64,000 nt of DNA from Clostridiales bacterium (lineage in GTDB: Bacteria > Bacillota > Clostridia > Lachnospirales > Lachnospiraceae). This document shows, piece by piece, positions 28,331 to 38,318 of this stretch; the stretch's first letter is position 1, and every line of letters starts with the position of its first letter. Made by a program: the position numbers and the translations under genes. The notes under the pieces are model-generated. The model was not told where the DNA came from. It saw only the letters and a list, made by a program, of their open reading frames with translations, and made no database searches. Location: assembly GCA_012839295.1 (NCBI GenBank), contig DUNO01000038.1, positions 1-64,000 of the forward strand, given 5' to 3'.

Positions 28331-29716
28331 ATGAGAAGAAAAGTAATATCAATTATTTTGCTTGCCACTTTAGTTTTTAATATGGTGGGATGCGGAAAGG
28401 CGGAACCTGCTAAGCCGCAAGAACCAGGGCAGCAGCAAAACACTGGAAACGAAGCACGGGAAGATTTGGATTCAGGAAACGGAGCAGATACAGAAGATAC
28501 AAAGCCATTTGAAGGTGTAACGCTATCGTTGATGTTGACGAACACATCTGGAATGGAGGGCCTGCAGGCGGTTATTGAAAAAGCAGAAGAAAAATTCGGA
28601 TTCAAGATTGAATTAGATAACACCGGCAGCGGAGGGACTGAGTATAACTCTTTAGTAAGGACACGGCTGATTTCAGGAGAGATGGCTGATATACTGTATT
28701 ATAATGCCGGTGCAGTATTGAAGAAGCAGCATCCTGAAGACTATTTTATGGATTTATCAGGAAACAAGGCAATAATGGAGCGGTTGGATGAAACCTTTAT
28801 AAAAACTGTTTCCGTAGGTAAAGAAACATACGGCGTTCCGGTTTCATCATCTCAAGCAGGAGGGATACTCTATAATAAAGCTAAATATAAAGAATTAGGT
28901 CTTGAAGTGCCGCACACATGGGCAGATTTTTTGGCTAACTGTGAAAAAGCAAAAGAAGCAGGCGAGACCGCCGTTATAAGCTCCTTTGGGTCAGGGTGGT
29001 GCCAAATCGTCCCGAGTCTTGGCAATTATTATAATGTTCATTCCGCATACCCGGACTTTGCGGAGCGGTTGGAGGCTGGTAAAGCAAAATTTGCCGAATT
29101 GCCGGAAGCGACTAAAAGTATCTCAAAGTGTGCAGATTTAATCCCGTATATCAACGAAGATTTTATGGCGACTACATATGACGATGCTTGTGACAGATTC
29201 GCCCAAGGAGAAGGCGTACATTTCATTATGTTGACACAGGCGCTTTCCAATATTTACTCACTGTATGGAAAAGAAGTTACAGATAATATTGGTGTATTCG
29301 GTGTCCCTGGGGATAATCCCGATGACCATGGACTGACAATTTGGATGCCAAACTGCTTATATGGAAATAAGGATTCGAAGAATAAAGATGCTATTATGGC
29401 ATTCTTTGAATTCTACATCTCTGATGAAGCGCTTGATACATATGCATCATTTTCACCGCCTGATGGTCCGTATTTGGTGAAAGGCTTTGAAATGCCGGAG
29501 AATGTATATCCTTTAGTCAAGGAAGATATGCAGGCGTATTTTGATGCCGGAAAAGTTTATCCCGCCATGGAATTTGAAGTATCCTTAGAAGACGGCCAAT
29601 TTGCAGCGTTGATATCAGAGCTGACATTAGGGGTCATATCTACAGAAAAAGCAGCACAAACATATGATGAAAACCTTAAACAAAGCGCGATTCAATTGGG
29701 CTACCAGTGGGACTAG
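28331..29716 (+). CDS. ABC transporter extracellular solute-binding lipoprotein (second importer)
   Basis: This 461-residue lipoprotein has signal peptide MRRKVISIILLATLVF and lipobox NMVGCGK (C21), followed by a low-complexity Glu/Gln-rich linker. The mature domain is a typical type-1 sugar-binding protein (about 420 residues, smaller than the 572-residue partner of the first importer). The start at ATG 28331 follows AAGGAGGAG. A TATAAT lies at 28280-28285 without a clear -35, consistent with an activator-dependent promoter. It is the first gene of the operon running to 34642. A 14-bp hairpin separates it from the permeases. Confidence 0.9.
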   Translation: MRRKVISIILLATLVFNMVGCGKAEPAKPQEPGQQQNTGNEAREDLDSGNGADTEDTKPFEGVTLSLMLTNTSGMEGLQAVIEKAEEKFGFKIELDNTGSGGTEYNSLVRTRLISGEMADILYYNAGAVLKKQHPEDYFMDLSGNKAIMERLDETFIKTVSVGKETYGVPVSSSQAGGILYNKAKYKELGLEVPHTWADFLANCEKAKEAGETAVISSFGSGWCQIVPSLGNYYNVHSAYPDFAERLEAGKAKFAELPEATKSISKCADLIPYINEDFMATTYDDACDRFAQGEGVHFIMLTQALSNIYSLYGKEVTDNIGVFGVPGDNPDDHGLTIWMPNCLYGNKDSKNKDAIMAFFEFYISDEALDTYASFSPPDGPYLVKGFEMPENVYPLVKEDMQAYFDAGKVYPAMEFEVSLEDGQFAALISELTLGVISTEKAAQTYDENLKQSAIQLGYQWD

Positions 29717-29745
29717 AGTAGATTAAATATCCGATACTGTGTTGG

Positions 29746-29791
29746 GCGAAGGCTGCTGTAGAGACAGAAATTATTTTACAGCAGCTTTCGC
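29746..29791 (+). terminator. Stable hairpin after the second solute-binding gene
   Basis: GCGAAGGCTGCTGT pairs with ACAGCAGCTTTCGC (14 bp with one G-T pair) around an 18-base loop. No U-tract follows, so partial attenuation or 3'-end protection of the binding-protein mRNA is more likely than full termination. It lies between the binding-protein and permease genes. Confidence 0.65.
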
Positions 29792-29821
29792 AGCATCAGA
29801 GACAACGGATGGGAGAAGAAA

Positions 29822-30679
29822 ATGAATAAGAGTAAAATGTATCACAATGGATTTGTTTTTCCGGTAATCCTGATTTTTAGCATATTTTTTATCATACCGA
29901 TGGTAATATCGTTTTATTTTAGCTTGACGGTATGGAACTTAGATTCAGTCAGGTTCATTGGGCTGGATAATTTTAAGACTCTTTTACACAGCGGACCATT
30001 AATTACAGGGTTTAAAAATACTTTTATTTATATAATTTTTGGTTCAGGCGGCGTTACGGTTATTTCGTTTATGATAGCTGTTTTTTTGACTAGCAGAATA
30101 AGGACTAAGAACCTGCTTCGCTCGGTTGTTTTTTTCCCTAATTTGGTTTCTTCTGTTGCTGTTGGCATAACGTTTATAGCCCTGATGCACCCTAGCAAAG
30201 GTATGATTAATGCCCTTATAAAAGCATTGGGAGGTTCCAGTATAAGTTTTCTTGGTGATCCCAAAATTGCCATTTTTTCCACAATAGCGGTTATGTTATG
30301 GAAAGGATTTAGTATAGCAACGGTTATTTATATTGCGGGTATTACATCAATTGACCCCGGCTATTTCGAAGCAGCAGCCATTGATGGTGCACATGGATGG
30401 AAGAAATTAAGATACATTACAATCCCTTTAACCAAAGATTCAATTAATACTGTACTCATGCTAAGTGTTATTGGAAGTTTTAGAAATTTCGATTTGATAT
30501 GGGCATTAACAGGAGGCGGCCCAGGATATGCTACAGATAATGTCGCTTCCAGTATATATAAGCAATACACGTTGGGCTTTTATGGATTATCTACTGCGGG
30601 CAATGTTATATTGCTGATTACCACTGCCCTTTTGATATTTCCGCTGCAGAGGTTACTTAGAGGGAAGGGGGACGAGTGA
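29822..30679 (+). CDS. ABC sugar transporter permease (MalF-like)
   Basis: This 285-residue permease has six helices and the EAA loop GYFEAAAIDGAHGWKKL. It is the CUT1-type first permease of the second importer, and the next permease gene starts at 30681, directly after its stop. GGGAGAAG precedes the start. No ATPase gene follows, as in the first importer. Confidence 0.9.
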   Translation: MNKSKMYHNGFVFPVILIFSIFFIIPMVISFYFSLTVWNLDSVRFIGLDNFKTLLHSGPLITGFKNTFIYIIFGSGGVTVISFMIAVFLTSRIRTKNLLRSVVFFPNLVSSVAVGITFIALMHPSKGMINALIKALGGSSISFLGDPKIAIFSTIAVMLWKGFSIATVIYIAGITSIDPGYFEAAAIDGAHGWKKLRYITIPLTKDSINTVLMLSVIGSFRNFDLIWALTGGGPGYATDNVASSIYKQYTLGFYGLSTAGNVILLITTALLIFPLQRLLRGKGDE

Positions 30680-30680
30680 T

Positions 30681-31511
30681 ATGAACAGGAAGAGAATGTT
30701 AATATGGATTGGAGACATTATAGGATGCGTAGTTGCTTTTGTGGTATTCATTGTGCCCTTTTTGTTTATGTTTATAAATTCCCTTAAGGATAGGAAGGAA
30801 GCGAATGCCCTCAATATGAAGCTGCCCGAGGTTTTCCATTGGGAAAACTATTGGAAGGTAATTAAAGAAAGTGATTTTTTAATTCTCAGAGCCTTTAAAA
30901 ATTCTTTGCTGTTAAGCTTTTTTGCAGTAATTATTCTGGTTATCATATGTTCAATGGGCGGCTATTACCTGCAGCGAAGGAAGGATCGTTTATCGAAAGC
31001 ACTGAATATTTACATTATGCTGGGATTGATGATACCTTCTGCCATATTACCAACCATTTGGGTGTTGCAGCGTTTAGGGATTTTTAAAACCTTGTTCAGC
31101 ATGGTTTTGGTAGAAGTAGCCCTTACCATCCCGTTTACCATTATGCTGTATATCGGCTATATGTCAGGAATTCCATCTGAATTGGAAGAATCTGCGTATA
31201 TTGACGGATGTGGTCCGGGTAAAACTTTTTGGTTAGTGATTTTCCCCTTATTAAAGTCAATACATGCTACTTCAATAATACTTAATGCTGTTTCAATATT
31301 TAATGATTTTACGAATCCACTGTATTTTTTACCTGGTCAGAAGAATGTGACAGTGCAGCAGACAATCTATAATTTTATGGGAAGATATCAGACCTCGTAT
31401 AATTTGCTTTTCGCCGATGTCATATTAATCACATTACCTATGCTTATCTTGTTCTTGATCTTTAACAAAAAGATAGTAGAGGGTATAGTTGCGGGAGCAG
31501 TTAAGGGATAG
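30681..31511 (+). CDS. ABC sugar transporter permease (MalG-like)
   Basis: This 276-residue permease has six helices and the EAA loop ELEESAYIDGCGPGKTF, and ends with VEGIVAGAVKG. It starts one base after the previous stop codon, so translation is probably coupled. It completes the CUT1-type channel. The GH78 rhamnosidase follows 15 bases later. Confidence 0.9.
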   Translation: MNRKRMLIWIGDIIGCVVAFVVFIVPFLFMFINSLKDRKEANALNMKLPEVFHWENYWKVIKESDFLILRAFKNSLLLSFFAVIILVIICSMGGYYLQRRKDRLSKALNIYIMLGLMIPSAILPTIWVLQRLGIFKTLFSMVLVEVALTIPFTIMLYIGYMSGIPSELEESAYIDGCGPGKTFWLVIFPLLKSIHATSIILNAVSIFNDFTNPLYFLPGQKNVTVQQTIYNFMGRYQTSYNLLFADVILITLPMLILFLIFNKKIVEGIVAGAVKG

Positions 31512-31526
31512 TTTAGGAGGCGGGAT

Positions 31527-33689
31527 ATGAATTGGAAGGCTAAATGGATAACGGCACATGATGGGAACAGCGATATTTGCCCGGTATTTCGCTGCAGATG
31601 GGATACATTAAAACCGATAGCAAAAGCGGAACTGGTATTGACTGCCCTCGGGGTCTACGAGGCGTGCCTGAATGGAAAGCGGGTTAGCAATTATGTTCTG
31701 GCACCTGGCTGGACTGCTTATGAAAAAAGACTGCAGTACCAAAGCTATGATATTACCGGTTTGCTGGCTGCTGAAAATGAACTGTTAGTTACAGTAGGAA
31801 AGGGATGGTACTCTTCCCGTATGCCAGGTGAGACAAATATTAAAGATATGGAGCGCCGGATGGCAAGGCCGAGAGGGCTGCTTGGGGAAATCAGATTATT
31901 ATTTGCAGATGGCACACAAAAAACGATAGCTACTGGCACCGGATGGGAATATGGTGAAAGTCCTGTAAGATTTAGTGAAATTTATGACGGCGAGGCATAT
32001 GATGCTTCCTTTATAACACAAGAATGGAAAGCTTGCAAACTTTTAAAGCAATCAAATGAAATTCTTATACCCCAGGAGGGTGAAATAATCCGTGAGCATG
32101 AGATCGTATATGCAAAGTCGGTATTTACCACACCTGCAGGGGAAACCGTGGTAGATTTTGGTCAGGAAGTAACCGGATATGCAGAGTTTACCATTGATGC
32201 CAAGTTCGGTGACAAGGTAAAGATATTGCACGGCGAAGTCCTTGATAAGGATGGGAATTTCTATAATGCAAACTATCGGAGTGCAAAGGCTGAGATAAAT
32301 TATATATGCTGTGATGGGATACAGACTTGGCATCCGAGACTGACGTTTTTTGGTTTCCGGTATTTAAAGCTTGTGGAATTTCCGGGCATTGCTTTGCCTG
32401 AGCAATTCAAAGCAATCGCGGTGTATTCAGACATATTAAAAACAGGCCAATTAAAGTGCTCCGATGATGGTTTAAACCAGCTTTTTTCTAATATTTTCTG
32501 GAGCCAAAAGGGTAATTTTTTGGACGTTCCTACAGATTGCCCTCAAAGAGATGAGCGGCTGGGCTGGACAGGGGATGCGCAGGTTTTTGCCAAGGCTGCT
32601 TGTTATAACTACGATGTGGAAACATTTTATATAAAATGGTTAAATGATTTGCGTATGTCACAAAGGGAAAACGGTGGAATACCTACGGTTATTCCGGATT
32701 ATCTGCCGGAATTTGAGCCCAGTGCGGCTTGGGGGGATGCCTCTGCTATCATGCCCTGGCAATTGTATATGACATATGGGAATGTCCAAATTTTACGAAA
32801 CCAATTTGACAGCATGAAAAAATGGGTGGACTACATAACAAACTGTACCAATCATCCCTTTCTTTGGACAGGAGGCGTGCACCTTGGGGATTGGCTGGGA
32901 TTAGACGCACCTTCCGGCAGCTTTAAAGGTTCCAGTAGGGACGACTTCATTGCAACCGTGTATTATGCCAATTCTACCAGATTATTGGCTAAGACAGGTC
33001 GAATTTTAAATGAAGATATTACGGAATATGAAGAACTCTATCAAAATATAGTAAAGACCTTTAGAAAAACATATACTGAATATCAAACAGAAACAGAGTA
33101 TGTATTAGCGATATGGTTTGGTCTGGAAGCTAACCCCGAAGAGGCGGCAGATAAACTGGCAAAGATAATCAAAGAAGATGGGTACAAGCTGCGCACGGGA
33201 TTCCTCGGGACTGCTTATGTGTTACATGTACTAAGTAAATATGGACATACAAAACTGGCATATACATTGCTGCTGCGAAAGGAATATCCGTCTTGGCTTT
33301 TTTCTGTAGGTAAAGGCGCAACGACCATTTGGGAGCATTGGGATGGCATCATGGAGGATGGGAGTTTTTGGAGTACGGATATGAATTCATTTAACCATTA
33401 CGCTTATGGGGCTGTAGCTGATTGGGTATACGAACAGGCAGCGGGAATACAGCCGGTTGAAGATGCACCCGGATTTGTCAAAGTGCGGATTGCACCCAAA
33501 CCTGACACGAGGCTTCATTGGTTGAAAGCATCCTTTCGGACCCGCCATGGACGAATTGTTTCCAAATGGGAATGCAAAGAGGATGCCATAAAGTACGAGC
33601 TGACAACCCCTGTTCCAGCATATGTGATAATTGATGGCAAGGAGGCTGAAGTTGGACCGGGTTCTTATATCTTTTGGGGGAATATTTAA
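31527..33689 (+). CDS. GH78 alpha-L-rhamnosidase
   Basis: This 720-residue GH78 enzyme has two N-terminal beta-sandwich domains (about 1-300), an (alpha/alpha)6 barrel (about 305-630) and a C-terminal beta-sandwich. The acid is E343 in CPQRDERLGWTGD and the second catalytic glutamate is E603 in TTIWEHWDG. It lacks the extra N-terminal domain present in the longer paralogue at 56021. It has no signal peptide, so it should cleave alpha-L-rhamnose from oligosaccharides brought in by the adjacent ABC importer. GGAGGCGG precedes the start. Confidence 0.92.
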   Translation: MNWKAKWITAHDGNSDICPVFRCRWDTLKPIAKAELVLTALGVYEACLNGKRVSNYVLAPGWTAYEKRLQYQSYDITGLLAAENELLVTVGKGWYSSRMPGETNIKDMERRMARPRGLLGEIRLLFADGTQKTIATGTGWEYGESPVRFSEIYDGEAYDASFITQEWKACKLLKQSNEILIPQEGEIIREHEIVYAKSVFTTPAGETVVDFGQEVTGYAEFTIDAKFGDKVKILHGEVLDKDGNFYNANYRSAKAEINYICCDGIQTWHPRLTFFGFRYLKLVEFPGIALPEQFKAIAVYSDILKTGQLKCSDDGLNQLFSNIFWSQKGNFLDVPTDCPQRDERLGWTGDAQVFAKAACYNYDVETFYIKWLNDLRMSQRENGGIPTVIPDYLPEFEPSAAWGDASAIMPWQLYMTYGNVQILRNQFDSMKKWVDYITNCTNHPFLWTGGVHLGDWLGLDAPSGSFKGSSRDDFIATVYYANSTRLLAKTGRILNEDITEYEELYQNIVKTFRKTYTEYQTETEYVLAIWFGLEANPEEAADKLAKIIKEDGYKLRTGFLGTAYVLHVLSKYGHTKLAYTLLLRKEYPSWLFSVGKGATTIWEHWDGIMEDGSFWSTDMNSFNHYAYGAVADWVYEQAAGIQPVEDAPGFVKVRIAPKPDTRLHWLKASFRTRHGRIVSKWECKEDAIKYELTTPVPAYVIIDGKEAEVGPGSYIFWGNI

Positions 33690-33703
33690 TGAGGAGGGAA
33701 AAT

Positions 33704-34642
33704 ATGTTACCCATAAAAAAATATCCATTCGAGGTTCCGAAAAACAAAATAGTGCGTGTTATAATAGATACGGATGCCGCATGTGAGGCTGACGACCAAT
33801 TCGCCATAGTGCATGCATTGTTATCACCGAAGCTGGACGTAAGAGGGATTACGGCAGAGCACTTCCATGCATTTTTTGGGGAAGTCAATACCATGGAAAA
33901 AAGCTACAGTGAGATTTTAAAGGTATTGGATATTCTGAAGCTTAACGGGAAATACCCTGTATATAGGGGCGTAGCAGATGGATTGAGGGATGAAATAACA
34001 CCTGCAGGGTCTGATGCGGCACATTTTATTATTGAAGAGGCAAGGCGTGAAAATGAAACTCAACCACTGTTTGTAGTATGCCAGGGCGCGCTTACCAATG
34101 TGGCGGATGCCCTCCTGGTTGACCCGGATATTGCACAAAAATTAACGGTAATATGGATTGGCGGCGGTAAGTACCCGGAGGGCGGGAGTGAGTTTAACTG
34201 CATGGGTGACCCGAACGCTGTTAACGTAGTTATGGACTCAAAAGTTGCCCTGTGGCAGGTTCCGGATAATGTTTATTCCATGATGACGGTTGGTTTTTCG
34301 GAGCTTTATCATTATGTTTATCCTTGCGGCGAGATAGGGAAATACCTGGTGGAAAACCTGTTTCGGTTTAGCGTACAGGCGTGTACCAATGAAATTATGA
34401 ATGAGGCAACCTCATACCCTGTGGGGGAGAGCTGGAGACTAGGGGATTCACCTATACTTGGATTATTATTATCAGAAAATGCGGATTATATAGAAATGCC
34501 TGCTCCTCGTGTGGAGAAAAACGGAGAATACAGATTGAGACCTTCCAATTGCAGAAAAATAAGGGTATACCAGTCTATAGATTCACATTTTATATTCAAT
34601 GATATGTATTCAAAGCTAGCGTATAATTACGCTAACTTATAA
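33704..34642 (+). CDS. Nucleoside-hydrolase-like protein
   Basis: This 312-residue protein resembles inosine-uridine nucleoside hydrolases. The N-terminal calcium-binding aspartate cluster reads IDTDAACEADDQFAI, with two more residues between DTD and DD than in the classical DTDPGxDD form. A later GDPNAVNVV segment fits the family. I chose ATG 33704 with GAGGAGGG upstream, which puts the start after the GH78 stop at 33689. Its place in a rhamnosidase/ABC operon is unusual for purine salvage, so it may hydrolyse an N- or O-glycoside of plant origin. The function is open. Confidence 0.7.
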   Translation: MLPIKKYPFEVPKNKIVRVIIDTDAACEADDQFAIVHALLSPKLDVRGITAEHFHAFFGEVNTMEKSYSEILKVLDILKLNGKYPVYRGVADGLRDEITPAGSDAAHFIIEEARRENETQPLFVVCQGALTNVADALLVDPDIAQKLTVIWIGGGKYPEGGSEFNCMGDPNAVNVVMDSKVALWQVPDNVYSMMTVGFSELYHYVYPCGEIGKYLVENLFRFSVQACTNEIMNEATSYPVGESWRLGDSPILGLLLSENADYIEMPAPRVEKNGEYRLRPSNCRKIRVYQSIDSHFIFNDMYSKLAYNYANL

Positions 34643-34687
34643 AAAGCAACTATATGCTCTGTCTTTTTCGATGGGAGTGGTTTATCA

Positions 34688-36475
34688 ATGAAGACCATGG
34701 TATTGCAAAAAAGAATGATATTGGTTTTTTCTATTCTGGTCTCTATTTCGTCAATTGCCTTTGGATCAATTTATTATTTAATTGTTTGGAATAACTATAT
34801 AAAATTAGAAAAAAAGAATCTGCAGGTTGCTGCAGATAACTACGCACAGCAATATATCTTTACTACCGAACAAATGGAACAAGTGATTCAAAACCTCTTA
34901 TCCGATCAGGAAGTCCTAAATTCCATCGGCATATTGTCTTATACTAATAAAGAAGAGATAAATAAGCGCTCTTATTATGTTGACGCAAAAAACATAATCC
35001 AGACGGCGCTCAATACGCACTTTTTGAAAAAGAATTTCAGCAGAGTGACACTATTTATGCAAAATGGCATCGTAATAAGTGGAACAAGTTATCAGAGCAA
35101 CCCTACGGATAGTGCTAAAGATATTTCGGATTTAGACTGGCTTTTTTTGCTGGAAGGGAAAAGAGGACAATATGTACTCTTACCTGAGCATGCTGATAAT
35201 TGGACAAAGCTAGAAGATAAGCAGGTGGTTTCTGTTGTAAAGCAAATATTAGGAAAAGACCTGGGATATTTTGAAGTTCAAAAAAGTGTTGAGTCTTTAA
35301 ACAGCATGTTTGTTCCGGAAAACCCAATGTGGAATCTGTTCGTATATCAAAATGACGAATTGCTTTATAGCAGCAAAAGGGATAACTATCAAGAGGATGC
35401 TGGTTTTATTAACTCTGTTTTAGGTAATGTGGAGATGACAGACAGGGCGCAAATCCATAATACGAATGGCTATCTGATGGCAATCAGTCGAATGCAAAAC
35501 CATAATATTCGAGTGGTGATAATAGACCATACCCCTTTATTGAAAGAAACAATGAAAACCGTCCTGCCTCTTACATTACTTATCATTATCGGAATGTTAA
35601 GCGTTTCAACCACCTATGTATATGTATCGTCCAGGTATATATTGCAGCCGATCAGGCAGTTAAAGTTTCTGATGGAACGTACAGATATAGAACACCTGAA
35701 GGTTTCGGAAGAAAAAACGATAATTAAGGATGCAGATATAAAGGAATTATATGATACTTATGCGGAAGTTTTATTAAAACTTAAGCGGAGCATACAAAAA
35801 GAAAGGTGGCTGTCCGAGCTTCAAAAACAAGCGCAATTCGACCTTTTACAGGCACAGGTAAACCCGCATTTTCTTTTTAATATCTTAAATGTGATATCAA
35901 GCCGTGGTTTGGAAAATGGTGATGAAGCCATATGCGAAATCTGTGCAGATTTGGCTCAAATGCTCCGGTATTCGACTAATGTAATAGAAAAACAGGGTAC
36001 TGTGGCAAGTGAAATACAGTATTTGGAAATGTACCTTGCGCTTTTACGTTTTCGTTATCAGGATAAACTAAAATATGAGATACATGTAGAGGAACAATTA
36101 AATGATTTTGAAATCCCTAAGCTATCATTACAGCAGATAGTGGAAAATTCCATATTACATGCTTTTAAGACACTGGACTGTGTAAAAAAGATAATAATTA
36201 CCGGAAAAAGTTCAAAAGACACATGGGAAATAAGTATTTGTGATAATGGTACAGGCATGTCGGAGGAAACCATTAAGAGCATAAATGAGCGGTGCGAACA
36301 AATAAGGGAAGCGCTCACCGAGAAAAGAGAGCATATCGAAATGGAGATAGGCGGAATGGGGATAGTCAATACTTATGCCAGGATGTATCAAATATATGAA
36401 AATCGGTTCAGCATGAATATAAATTCTGACGAGTCTGGAACACAAGTTTTATTCACTGTGGAACGGGGGGATTAG
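34688..36475 (+). CDS. YesM-type sensor histidine kinase (second system)
   Basis: This 595-residue membrane kinase has transmembrane helix 1 (about 10-33), an extracellular sensor domain (about 40-285), transmembrane helix 2 (about 291-313), a HAMP-like linker, the phosphoacceptor H394 in AQVNPHFLFNIL, and a C-terminal ATPase domain with the G-box DNGTGMSEE. It is followed by its response regulator 3 bases after the stop. It probably senses the sugar handled by the importer encoded at 28331-31511. It starts 45 bases past the nucleoside-hydrolase-like gene and may share its transcript. Confidence 0.9.
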   Translation: MKTMVLQKRMILVFSILVSISSIAFGSIYYLIVWNNYIKLEKKNLQVAADNYAQQYIFTTEQMEQVIQNLLSDQEVLNSIGILSYTNKEEINKRSYYVDAKNIIQTALNTHFLKKNFSRVTLFMQNGIVISGTSYQSNPTDSAKDISDLDWLFLLEGKRGQYVLLPEHADNWTKLEDKQVVSVVKQILGKDLGYFEVQKSVESLNSMFVPENPMWNLFVYQNDELLYSSKRDNYQEDAGFINSVLGNVEMTDRAQIHNTNGYLMAISRMQNHNIRVVIIDHTPLLKETMKTVLPLTLLIIIGMLSVSTTYVYVSSRYILQPIRQLKFLMERTDIEHLKVSEEKTIIKDADIKELYDTYAEVLLKLKRSIQKERWLSELQKQAQFDLLQAQVNPHFLFNILNVISSRGLENGDEAICEICADLAQMLRYSTNVIEKQGTVASEIQYLEMYLALLRFRYQDKLKYEIHVEEQLNDFEIPKLSLQQIVENSILHAFKTLDCVKKIIITGKSSKDTWEISICDNGTGMSEETIKSINERCEQIREALTEKREHIEMEIGGMGIVNTYARMYQIYENRFSMNINSDESGTQVLFTVERGD

Positions 36476-36478
36476 CGA

Positions 36479-37957
36479 ATGTATAAAGTTTTAGTGGTTG
36501 ATGATGAAGTAAGCTCCCTGAATCATCTTTGCAATATTATAAAACAGAAAAGCCAAGGCTTCGTTATCATTGACACTGCTACAAACGGAGCACAGGCACT
36601 GGAAAAAATTGAGTCTGCAAAGCCGGATGTTTTGTTTACTGATGTTTTAATGCCGATTATAAATGGAATAGAACTGGCGGCGAAAGTCAAAGAAACCGAT
36701 TTGGATATTTTAACTGTAATTGTAAGCGGCCACAGTGATTTCGAGTATGCAAGGGGCGCTATTCAATCAGAGGTCTGTGAATATATATTAAAACCTGTCA
36801 GACCCTCTGAAATAGAGAAGCTTATGGTTCGGTTAAGGGATAAGCTGGATGTTAAGTATTATGAAAAAAGAAAATTGTTCTTAAAAAGAATAGCTGGCGG
36901 CAATCCTGGTGGAGATGAAAAACGGCTGAAAAACCTTTTTCCGGATGAGAACTATTATGCTGCGATATATCGTAAAAATGGGCTTCCGGCAAGATTTTCG
37001 GAGAAAGGTTTTATAGATATATATTCCCTGCCTGACGAAAAAGTCATTATGTATGGCAGGGATGAGAATGAAATCTTAAGCATATGCCCGGCTGATCTGA
37101 TTTATCAAAAAAGCTGGTGGGAATATTTTCAGACATTATATAAGAGGATGCTGGATGAGGCTTCTTTTCTCACGGCGATAGTGCGCAAGGATGCATTTGA
37201 GTCATGCGAATTGCCAAGAATAATTAGAACGCTCTATAACAATTTGGATGAGAGCATAGTTATAGGGCAAAATCAATTACTATTGCAAAATAATATTAAA
37301 CCTCTGGCAGGTTTTAAGGATGATGGATTTAATATTACCATGTTGGAGCATTATATAAAGATTAACGATTCCGCCCAGTTAAAGAAAAGTATTTTACAGA
37401 AATTAAAAAAATGGGAGGAAGATAAATACCCACAGATTTTGGTTGAAGAAAAGATTCGGTTTTTACTGATGTACTTTAGTAATAGGGGATATATTGAAAG
37501 TATTAATGAAATCTTATTAGACGATATATTCTCGGAAACGATTTCTATGGGGAACCTTTCTAATAGCATATGTTCACTGCTTTTTGCGGATCAGAAGGCA
37601 GATTTGATAGCATATGATAAAGAGCATGATTATAGGATGATCATACAATACCTGGAGGGACATCTGAATGAAACTATTTCCGCACAGAGCATTTGCAAAC
37701 GATTTGCGATGTCCCAAAATACTTTAAGCCGCATATTCAATAAATATGCAGGATGTTCTTTTTCTAAATTATTAACCCAAATGCGTATGGAAAGGGCAAA
37801 GAAATACATGATGGAAAACCCCAGACAATTGATTAGGGATATCGCTGACAGTATTGGTATTTCTGACCAGTTTTATTTTAGCAGGGTATTCCGTTCCTAT
37901 TATGGGGTAAGTCCGACGGAGTATATGGAAGGATTAATGGTCAAGATCCCGGAATAA
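36479..37957 (+). CDS. YesN-type response regulator with AraC domain (second system)
   Basis: This 492-residue response regulator has a receiver domain (about 1-120) with D55 in LFTDVLMP, acidic D8-D9-E10 and conserved K in ILKPVRPSE, and a C-terminal AraC double helix-turn-helix (about 390-485). GGGGGGA precedes the start and the spacing to the kinase is 3 bases. It ends the operon and is followed by a hairpin at 38008-38042. Confidence 0.9.
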   Translation: MYKVLVVDDEVSSLNHLCNIIKQKSQGFVIIDTATNGAQALEKIESAKPDVLFTDVLMPIINGIELAAKVKETDLDILTVIVSGHSDFEYARGAIQSEVCEYILKPVRPSEIEKLMVRLRDKLDVKYYEKRKLFLKRIAGGNPGGDEKRLKNLFPDENYYAAIYRKNGLPARFSEKGFIDIYSLPDEKVIMYGRDENEILSICPADLIYQKSWWEYFQTLYKRMLDEASFLTAIVRKDAFESCELPRIIRTLYNNLDESIVIGQNQLLLQNNIKPLAGFKDDGFNITMLEHYIKINDSAQLKKSILQKLKKWEEDKYPQILVEEKIRFLLMYFSNRGYIESINEILLDDIFSETISMGNLSNSICSLLFADQKADLIAYDKEHDYRMIIQYLEGHLNETISAQSICKRFAMSQNTLSRIFNKYAGCSFSKLLTQMRMERAKKYMMENPRQLIRDIADSIGISDQFYFSRVFRSYYGVSPTEYMEGLMVKIPE

Positions 37958-38007
37958 TCAACCCGCTCCTGTTTATATTCATCATAGAAATGAACATAAT
38001 GGGTTAA

Positions 38008-38042
38008 ATGGATATCTCAGATTAAGCGAGATATCCATTTTG
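38008..38042 (+). terminator. Terminator after the second two-component system
   Basis: AATGGATATCTC pairs with GAGATATCCATT (12 bp) and is followed by a short TTTTG tract. Confidence 0.7.
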
Positions 38043-38318
38043 TATATATCTTCAGTCTTATAATCAAATTTGAAAAATAAATAAAACGAATTGCTAATAA
38101 TAACAGTGAATTTTTCATAACTGATTTTGGGAGTTGTTTGCTAAAATGAACATAAAAGGAGGATGCAATATATCAGATTTCACAAAAAAAGAACTTAGAT
38201 GTCCATATCAGGACTTACATAGGGTATGGCAAAGAAAAGGGTATGTGGTGATTCTCTGAAGTAATCAGGACTTCTAGCATATCCTGAAATATTATTTAGT
38301 TAGGAGGGAGCCGTTTCA
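38043..38318 (+). other. Spacer before the phosphotransferase-like gene
   Basis: This 276-bp AT-rich spacer has no recognised gene. A 37-codon ORF (ATG AAC ATA AAA ... ending CTC TGA, about 38147-38260) has no good ribosome site and matches no family I know. It may be another relic. The leader of the 38319 gene ends with TTAGGAGGGAG. Confidence 0.35.

Noticed and set aside
38147-38260. 37-codon ORF before the phosphotransferase gene
   Set aside because: No plausible ribosome site and no recognised family; left as spacer.
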